From positions 1-47,769 of the forward strand of contig CAZKNJ010000014.1 of NCBI GenBank assembly GCA_964554185.1: 47,769 nt of DNA. Reading direction: 5' to 3'. Below are positions 42,328 to 47,769 of the stretch, piece after piece (the stretch's first letter is position 1; each line of letters opens with the position of its first letter). The position numbers and the translations under genes are program-made. Below the pieces are notes generated by a model. The model was not told where the DNA came from, made no database searches, and saw nothing but the letters and a program-made list of their open reading frames with translations. The DNA comes from CAZKNJ01 sp964554185 (GTDB lineage: Bacteria; 4484-113).

Positions 42328-43560
42328 TTAGAAATCCCAGTCCGGATGTGGTGCCGGCAGCCGCAGCACTTCGTCCAGCGCTTCCAGCAGCTCCGGCGGC
42401 GCTTCCAGGTCGTCGGTGTGATTCAGCGAAGCCGCGGGCAACACTCCCAGCCACATCCTCGTGAAGGCGTTCACCGTGGTTTTCAGCGTCGGCAGGCCTT
42501 CGGCCTTGCCCCGCTCAGCGCTGGAGGACTTGCCCAGAGTCACCACGTAATCGCCAGCGCAGCCGCGCCAGGGCGCGTCCGCGTCGAGGAAGTGCTCAAT
42601 GGGGTCGGTGAGCTGCAGGTTGAACTGCACTCCGCCGTGGGGCAAGCGCGTTTTCTCCAAACAGCCCGCGACGTCGCATATCCGCATCTGCCAGTAGGCA
42701 TACGCCGAAGCGCGAGCTTCGTATTTTCCCTTCTCGGTGAGGTCGTAGTGCTTGAAGGGCTGCGAGATAAGGTCTTGCAGCTGGATGCCCGCGGGCTCGC
42801 GCAGGCGGATGGAGAACACCTGGTCGCCCAGGTTCTTCAGGAGTGCCAGGAGTTCTAGGAACTGCTCACGCGTTGAATACACCATCCACTGGATTGTATA
42901 CGGCCCGTGCTCCCCACCCTCTTTAGCCTCGCACCAGAACAGGTGGCTCAGCTTCCCGCTCTCGCCGTCGGCGTACCCCAGGCCGAAGCCCTTCTTGGCC
43001 CACATCATCTCCGCGCGGGTGGTGGCGGAGGGCGTCAAGTTGCAGGCGCCATGGCCGCGCCGGCGCTGCAGCCTGCAGGCATGCACCGCTTCCCAGTCTT
43101 CGGCGGTGATGCGCTGCGGCACTCGCGGTTTCACTGTCCCTTTGAGCGAAGCGGGAACAAACGAAATCCAGTGCTCGTAGCCGCCGGTGCCGAAGCCGTG
43201 CTGGTTGTAGTAGCCCTGCTCAAACATCCCCAGCGCGGAAACCAGCGCGCCGTCCGCCGCGTCCTGCGCGATGGCGGCCGCCGTGAGTTTGCCGGCAAAG
43301 CCCTGCTTGCGGGCGATGCGGCTGGTGGTCACGCCGGTGACGCAGGAAAGCGGCAGGTCTTCGCTGAGGTGGCGCACTGTGCCCGGTGCGGTGATGACCA
43401 GGCACTCGGGCTCGCCCGCGATGTCGGCCACCAGCGCGCGGCCGCACTCCACGAAGAGGTCCATCGCCTCTTCCTTGTCCTTTTCCAGCCAGCCGGTTTC
43501 GCGCCAGATGCGGTGAACGGCCTCCCGGTCCTTCTCGGGATTGTACGCGCGGAATTCCAC
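42328..43560 (-). CDS. Eis-like GNAT N-acetyltransferase
   Basis: 410 aa from GTG 43560. The layout matches Eis: an N-terminal GNAT domain (FRAYNPEKDREAVHRIWRET, then GVTTSRIARKQGFAGKLTAA as the acetyl-CoA loop), a second GNAT-like domain, and a C-terminal SCP2-like domain. The chain ends in Phe (PDWDF), as in Eis, where the terminal carboxylate takes part in catalysis. Eis enzymes acetylate amines such as aminoglycosides; the substrate here is unknown. The GTG is chosen because TATAAT lies 6 nt before it; no Shine-Dalgarno is present. The further upstream frame reads into the promoter. Confidence 0.87.
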   Translation of the reverse strand: MEFRAYNPEKDREAVHRIWRETGWLEKDKEEAMDLFVECGRALVADIAGEPECLVITAPGTVRHLSEDLPLSCVTGVTTSRIARKQGFAGKLTAAAIAQDAADGALVSALGMFEQGYYNQHGFGTGGYEHWISFVPASLKGTVKPRVPQRITAEDWEAVHACRLQRRRGHGACNLTPSATTRAEMMWAKKGFGLGYADGESGKLSHLFWCEAKEGGEHGPYTIQWMVYSTREQFLELLALLKNLGDQVFSIRLREPAGIQLQDLISQPFKHYDLTEKGKYEARASAYAYWQMRICDVAGCLEKTRLPHGGVQFNLQLTDPIEHFLDADAPWRGCAGDYVVTLGKSSSAERGKAEGLPTLKTTVNAFTRMWLGVLPAASLNHTDDLEAPPELLEALDEVLRLPAPHPDWDF

Positions 43561-43566
43561 CCGGAG

Positions 43567-43572
43567 ATTATA
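43567..43572 (-). promoter_or_regulatory. -10 box of the Eis-like gene, leaderless arrangement
   Basis: A perfect TATAAT on the minus strand is followed by 6 nt (CTCCGG) and the GTG start. No Shine-Dalgarno and no clear -35 box. Confidence 0.6.
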
Positions 43573-43600
43573 CTCCGCCGTACATGCCCGCCGCGAACCG

Positions 43601-45373
43601 CTAGTTCGCGACAATAGGTATGGTCAGATAGTACCGGTCGGGGACGCCCATTCCCGGAGTTTCATCCTGAATCACGTCCCACTCATAGTCCACCCCATCG
43701 CAGTCCTTGTAGTACGTGATCCAGATGGGGTCATCCTCATACTGGATGCGGTTGACCATCCGCACTTTGACTTCAGTGGGGTTGTTATAGCCGGGGACAA
43801 AACCTTCCAGCTTCAACGTGAAGTTGAACACGTCGCCAACGGTCGGGCCCGAGTTGCGTTGCGTATAGTCGGACAGAGACAGCCCGCTTCCCGGCGGCGC
43901 TTCATAGGCATAAGGGTCCGGAAGGAGGATCGGACTGACATTGCAGGTGAAAGCGGCACTACCCGCCGGTGGGGGCGGTTCCCCTGCTATTTCGTAGTCT
44001 ACAGCCTTCGAAATAGCACGCGCGAGAATGCTGTTGAATCCATACTGACTGAAAGGCTCCCATATGCCGTCCGCGACGGCCTCGCCACCTCCGGACTCAC
44101 CTGGATCGAAATTGTCCCATATGACTAGACCCCCGAGTTCATCGTATTGCACGAGGGCGCTAACCAGATGCCTGAGAGGGTATCCGCTGTCAATAACAAT
44201 TGCGCGAACGGTCACCGTCCAGTCGTTCTCCTCCTTGAAGGCGTCGGGTTCGGCGACCAGCCAGACCTTATTCTTGTGTACAAGGACACTGAACTCGTAC
44301 ATGTCTGAGCCGAAGTCGTTGCTCACGCTGACAGAGCAAAATCTGAGGCCAGACTCGTAGAACGTCCATTCCGGGTTCTCCTCCGTAGGCTGCTGACCGC
44401 CGCCGAAATCCCAGACGTACTCGTATGGGCCGCTGTTGTACTCCTCCAGCTCAACTGAGAAGGCCTGCACATAGCGCTCCACTGCTTCCTCCGGTGACAC
44501 ACTCGTCACTACAGGCGGCCTGCCCACGCGAAGCACGAAATTGTACGTGTCACTACCGTAGGTGTTCACAATCGCCAGGCTGGCGTTGTAGGTGCCGGCC
44601 TCTCCCAATGTAACGAGCGGAGACTCCTCCGTGCTTGTATTTGGCGCGGTTCCACCGCCGAAGTTCCAGGAGAAGGTCGCGCCATCACGTGAACCAGTCC
44701 AATCCGCAGTGAAGCGAACCGCAGCACCGTCCCGGCCTTTCGTCGGGCTCACCGAGTGAATGCGGGGTTCGCTTGTCACCTCAAGCGTCCATTCATACAC
44801 CTCAACCGCATAGCCGTTGTCCACCGTCACCGAAGCTGCGTAAGAGCCTTCGTCACCGAGTGTGACGGTCTCGGAGTTGTCTTGCGTAAGGACCGTGTTT
44901 GGCGTGGCGCCTCCGCCAAAGTCCCACTGGAAAGTAGTCCCGTGAGGTCGTATCTTCACCATGCAGCCGATGTCAGCCACTTCCCCTGACTCGCCGCCAA
45001 GCGGATAGACATACTGAATACCCGGTGTCGCATCGTACGGCTCGCTCATGAGCCCTTCGACCCGCTGCGAGTCCCCGTCAACCGGCACCACCGCGAAGTA
45101 GCGCCGCCCCGTGCTGGTCGTAGTGTGCATGAAGTACGCCCGGTAGTCCCATTTTCCATCGCCGTCAGGATCTTCGCCCCTCGCCTCACTGAAGGGAACG
45201 AACTCCGGCGGGTTAAACTCGGTGAACGGCCCTTCCAGGCTGTTGGAGCCGTAGATGGCGTAGCCGGAGATCGCGTTAGTGAACGCAGGATCGAGAACCT
45301 CGGCATCTAATCCCCCATTATCGCCGTCGCCTATCAGGTCTACGCCCATAGGGCTGCCCTGATCGAAGAACAC
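43601..45373 (-). CDS. PKD-repeat secreted protein, C-terminal part after a frameshift
   Basis: 590 aa in this frame. An Fn3-like stretch (ISGYAIYGSNSLEGPFTEFN, up to about residue 100) is followed by three PKD-type repeats at about 125-365, marked by TFQWDFGGGATPN, TFSWNFGGGTAPN and YEYVWDFGGGQQPT. The remaining about 225 residues are beta-rich and end YYLTIPIVAN. The frame stays protein-like upstream of the nominal GTG (reading EINDEVIDASRF) until about 45425. There it joins the end of the dockerin-like fragment encoded in another frame. So it is the C-terminal part of one gene of about 755 codons that lost or gained one base. The intact product would be exported; function unknown, perhaps adhesion or substrate binding. 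Confidence 0.75.
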   Translation of the reverse strand: MFFDQGSPMGVDLIGDGDNGGLDAEVLDPAFTNAISGYAIYGSNSLEGPFTEFNPPEFVPFSEARGEDPDGDGKWDYRAYFMHTTTSTGRRYFAVVPVDGDSQRVEGLMSEPYDATPGIQYVYPLGGESGEVADIGCMVKIRPHGTTFQWDFGGGATPNTVLTQDNSETVTLGDEGSYAASVTVDNGYAVEVYEWTLEVTSEPRIHSVSPTKGRDGAAVRFTADWTGSRDGATFSWNFGGGTAPNTSTEESPLVTLGEAGTYNASLAIVNTYGSDTYNFVLRVGRPPVVTSVSPEEAVERYVQAFSVELEEYNSGPYEYVWDFGGGQQPTEENPEWTFYESGLRFCSVSVSNDFGSDMYEFSVLVHKNKVWLVAEPDAFKEENDWTVTVRAIVIDSGYPLRHLVSALVQYDELGGLVIWDNFDPGESGGGEAVADGIWEPFSQYGFNSILARAISKAVDYEIAGEPPPPAGSAAFTCNVSPILLPDPYAYEAPPGSGLSLSDYTQRNSGPTVGDVFNFTLKLEGFVPGYNNPTEVKVRMVNRIQYEDDPIWITYYKDCDGVDYEWDVIQDETPGMGVPDRYYLTIPIVAN

Positions 45374-45867
45374 GAACCGGCTGGCATCAATGACTTCGTC
45401 ATTGATTTCCAGGTTCCGGCCGCCTTGCTCTCGCCATAGTGCACTGCAACGGGTGTGACGTCTTCAATCGCCACAACTCCGTTCTGGTTGTAGTCGCCGG
45501 AATTGCGGTAGGGCCAGCGTAGGCCCAGGCGCTCTCTCTGGCCGGAGTACCGCCAGAGGTCGCCTACCTCATTGCCTAAGTCCTCGAGATTCTGAGATGA
45601 CACGCCTTTGCCCCTAAACCTCTTCTCAACCGCCCTGCGCACCTCCGCACGCATCTTCTCAAAGAGCGTGCGGTCCACCTCCGGAGGCGGCTCGTAGGCG
45701 TCAATCTCGGCGAGCAGGTCGTCCAGGCTCCTGGACGTTGATGCCTTGTCCAGTGCAGAGGGAGAAAGGCCAATGCCTACTTGCCTACCGCCCTTGCCGC
45801 AGGTCCCGCAAAGCAGGGCCAAGGTGGTGAAGGCCACGATTAATACAATTGTCCGTTTTCTTCTCAT
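45340..45867 (-). CDS. N-terminal fragment of the same protein: signal peptide and dockerin-like loop
   Basis: 175 aa. The N-terminus is a signal peptide (MRRKR, hydrophobic IVLIVAFTTLALL, then CGTC, perhaps a weak lipobox). A charged helical linker follows at about 45-110. The calcium-loop motif GDYNQNGVVAIEDVTPVAVH (about 125-145) resembles one dockerin/EF-hand repeat with Asp/Asn ligands. The last about 25 residues (after HYGES) are out of frame. The sequence that would continue naturally (QGGRNLEINDEVIDASRF) is found in the frame of the 43601-45373 part, so the gene is split by a one-base indel near 45420-45435. Confidence 0.72.
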   Translation of the reverse strand: MRRKRTIVLIVAFTTLALLCGTCGKGGRQVGIGLSPSALDKASTSRSLDDLLAEIDAYEPPPEVDRTLFEKMRAEVRRAVEKRFRGKGVSSQNLEDLGNEVGDLWRYSGQRERLGLRWPYRNSGDYNQNGVVAIEDVTPVAVHYGESKAAGTWKSMTKSLMPAGSCSSIRAALWA

Positions 45868-45925
45868 CTCAATATCCCCATCGGTTAATTAGGTTACGTT
45901 CTTTCTGTTGCGTTGATTCCGGAAA

Positions 45926-47769
45926 TCACCAGAGCAACGCGATATATTTGTTTGAAGTGCCGGTCTCGCCCACTGTCAGCACAACATCTCCATCAGGACC
46001 GACTCCGACTAAGGAACCTCCCCAGGATGCTGTGCTACCGCTTGGCGGAAAGGGCACGCTTACAAACCAAGTTCCCCCGTCCCTCCACACTACCCGAACC
46101 TCCCAGGCCGGGGCATCCTGTTCTCCTATGTTCACGGCATACGCTATTACCGGTTCTCCTTCCGCGCGGAAGCCCGGTGCGACCGTATTGAGTGAGAAGT
46201 GGTCACTTGTATCTATGTCCTTCAGGTTCCATCCCGAGAAGGTCTCTTCAACATAGGCGATGTAGGTTGTCTGTGCGAAAGCCCGACGGACTATTACAGC
46301 AAGGGAACCATCGGGTGTCATGGCGATTTCAGGACCGCCAGACGGCGCGGGAACTACCTCTGCCATTTCCCACACGGTCGCTTCCTCACGTGCGATCCAT
46401 ATGCTCCCGTTATCATAGGCGATAGCCACTCGGTCGTTCCCGTCAACCGTCATGCTCGGATCTCTGGGGTCCTGGCCTTCGGTGGGCACTGTCTCAACCA
46501 CCCATCCTCCCGCCTTCCGCTCAGCGGCTTTCAGCGTGAACGGCTGGCCCAGAACACCCCAACAAACCACTGGCGCGCCGTCCTGATGGAAAGCGAGGTC
46601 GGCCCCTACGATCCAACCCGCATACTCGATCTTCTCCTGGCGCCACTGCCCGCCGCTCCTCCAGAAGTATGTAGCTGCCTGCGATCCGATACTGCCGATT
46701 ACGCCAACCGCGGCTGGCTCGGAGGTCACCGGATTGTAGGCCAGCTCGCGGTAAGAATTGGACAAAGGTAGAACCTGCTCATTCCACGAGGTTCCGTCAT
46801 ACTCGCAGTAGAACCAAGTTCCATCACGACGAGCAATGAGCGTGGGTTTCCCGTCCGGAGTCAGCGCATTCGCCCGCACATCGTCATATGGCTTTGGTAT
46901 CAGATGCCACCAGGCGGATACATCCAGGTCAAACGCGAGTACATCAGCGCCGTAAGGGTTGGTGACGGTGAGGGTGGCGGGATAGGTGCGGATGGGCGCG
47001 GGCAGCGTGCCGCCGCGTGAGAGGGTGGCGGTGGGCGCGGGATCGGCTGACTGGTTGGGTGAGGCCCCGCCGCCGAAGTTCCAGGAGTACTCCAGGGGGC
47101 CGTCGCCCGTGACCCCGGCGCTAAACGTGGCCTCCGTGCCGCTGTTGCCCTCGGTCGGGCTAACGGAGATTATCTGCGGCGGCTCGCCGGGAATCTCCGT
47201 GACGGTGAGGGTGAAGTTCTTGGTGGCGCTGCCCTGCGCATTCTCCACTCTGAGCGAAGCCTGGTAAGTATTGACCGCGCCCAGCGTCACCGTGGGCGAG
47301 GGCTCAGCGCTTTCATTGGGCGCAGCGCCTCCGCCGAAGTTCCAGGAGTAGGTGAGCGGCGGTTCGCCGGAAACGGTAGCGGTGAAGCTGGCTTCCGCGC
47401 CGGTCACGCCCCCCAGCGGATTGATGCTCAGGATGCGCACCGCCGGCGGCGGCGCTTCGCTCACTACCGCCACATTGCTCGCGGGGCCGGCATTGCCGTC
47501 CGCGTCATAGGGCACCACCCGCCAATTCAAATACGGCGGGACGCCCAGATCGTATGCGAGCTCCACCCGCGCCGTAGCATTGCCCTCCGGCAGCACGACT
47601 TCGGCCACATCCGTGAAGGGCCCGTTGAACAGATGCGAGCCCTGCACGGTGTAGTGGTGGAGGTTCACCCCGAAGCACATCGCTATCTGAGTGACATCTT
47701 CAATGCCCACCTTCCCGTTGCCGCTGCCGTCAATGACAGCGGGCAGCGTGTCCTCTTCGCCCGCTTCCC
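45926..47769 (-). CDS. PKD-repeat protein with dockerin-like loop (partial, 5' end off right edge)
   Basis: At least 614 codons; the frame is open to the right edge, so the start is outside. The visible N-terminal part has a calcium-loop motif DGSGNGKVGIEDVTQIAMCF at about 47685-47745. An Fn3-like unit follows (YTVQGSHLFNGPFTDVAEVV, then LNWRVVPYDADGNAGPA). Two PKD repeats carry YSWNFGGGAAPN and YSWNFGGGASPN. The C-terminal about 330 residues look like beta-propeller blades (ALTPDGKPTLIARRDGTWFY, DGSLAVIVRRAFAQTTYIAY, GPDGDVVLTVGETG). It is a paralogue of the gene downstream and is 58 nt from it on the same strand. It is probably secreted; function unknown. Confidence 0.8.
   Translation of the reverse strand, partial: EAGEEDTLPAVIDGSGNGKVGIEDVTQIAMCFGVNLHHYTVQGSHLFNGPFTDVAEVVLPEGNATARVELAYDLGVPPYLNWRVVPYDADGNAGPASNVAVVSEAPPPAVRILSINPLGGVTGAEASFTATVSGEPPLTYSWNFGGGAAPNESAEPSPTVTLGAVNTYQASLRVENAQGSATKNFTLTVTEIPGEPPQIISVSPTEGNSGTEATFSAGVTGDGPLEYSWNFGGGASPNQSADPAPTATLSRGGTLPAPIRTYPATLTVTNPYGADVLAFDLDVSAWWHLIPKPYDDVRANALTPDGKPTLIARRDGTWFYCEYDGTSWNEQVLPLSNSYRELAYNPVTSEPAAVGVIGSIGSQAATYFWRSGGQWRQEKIEYAGWIVGADLAFHQDGAPVVCWGVLGQPFTLKAAERKAGGWVVETVPTEGQDPRDPSMTVDGNDRVAIAYDNGSIWIAREEATVWEMAEVVPAPSGGPEIAMTPDGSLAVIVRRAFAQTTYIAYVEETFSGWNLKDIDTSDHFSLNTVAPGFRAEGEPVIAYAVNIGEQDAPAWEVRVVWRDGGTWFVSVPFPPSGSTASWGGSLVGVGPDGDVVLTVGETGTSNKYIALLW

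Overview
The window comes from a GC-rich bacterial chromosome, most likely an uncultured diderm. The outer membrane is inferred from two OstA/LptA-type periplasmic proteins, one of them fused to an LptC-like membrane anchor. I cannot name the phylum from one window. Traits seen are zinc-type S14, S4 and L36, no rpmD (L30) between rpsE and rplO, no tuf between fusA and rpsJ, a 23S gene with its own promoter and no linked 16S, and several genes whose -10 box lies 6-7 nt before the start codon. These would fit a deep lineage such as Armatimonadota, Deinococcota or a relative, but that placement is only inference.

Layout. 1-1963: the 5' two thirds of a 23S rRNA gene on the minus strand, cut by the left edge, with a strong promoter about 230 nt upstream. 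2303-5727: two OstA-domain genes in an overlapping operon. 5871-11581: housekeeping genes ahcY, rdgB plus a small unknown gene, an MFS transporter with a doubtful 5' end, pmbA and a DUF92 gene. 11590-33025: one continuous minus-strand translation supercluster in the order rpsL-rpsG-fusA-rpsJ-rplC-rplD-rplW-rplB-rpsS-rplV-rpsC-rplP-rpmC-rpsQ-rplN-rplX-rplE-rpsN-rpsH-rplF-rplR-rpsE-rplO-secY-adk-map-infA-rpmJ-rpsM-rpsK-rpsD-rpoA-rplQ-truA-rplM-rpsI, ending with an NlpC/P60 hydrolase. It is driven at least by a near-consensus promoter before rpsL and is interrupted by one clear intrinsic terminator between rpsG and fusA.

33165-39240: a small HNH-like zinc protein, an unknown protein next to a Maf-type (DUF115) glycosyltransferase, a patatin-like lipase, and a ptb-buk pair for acyl-phosphate/acyl-CoA conversion. 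39315-43560: a minus-strand row with a methyltransferase, a double-HD (HD-GYP) protein, a GyrI-like protein, a DUF1232 membrane protein and an Eis-like acetyltransferase. 43601-47769: two related secreted proteins with a dockerin-like calcium loop, an Fn3-like region and PKD repeats. One is split by a frameshift and the other runs off the right edge.

Most of the window is conserved core machinery. I found no convincing new multi-gene system. The more unusual signals are the promoter pattern implying leaderless mRNAs, the separate 23S unit, long low-complexity C-terminal tails on S17, L3, L22 and S5, the LptC-OstA fusion operon, and the PKD/dockerin-like paralogues. Starts were adjusted from the longest open frames where Shine-Dalgarno, promoter or overlap evidence supported it.
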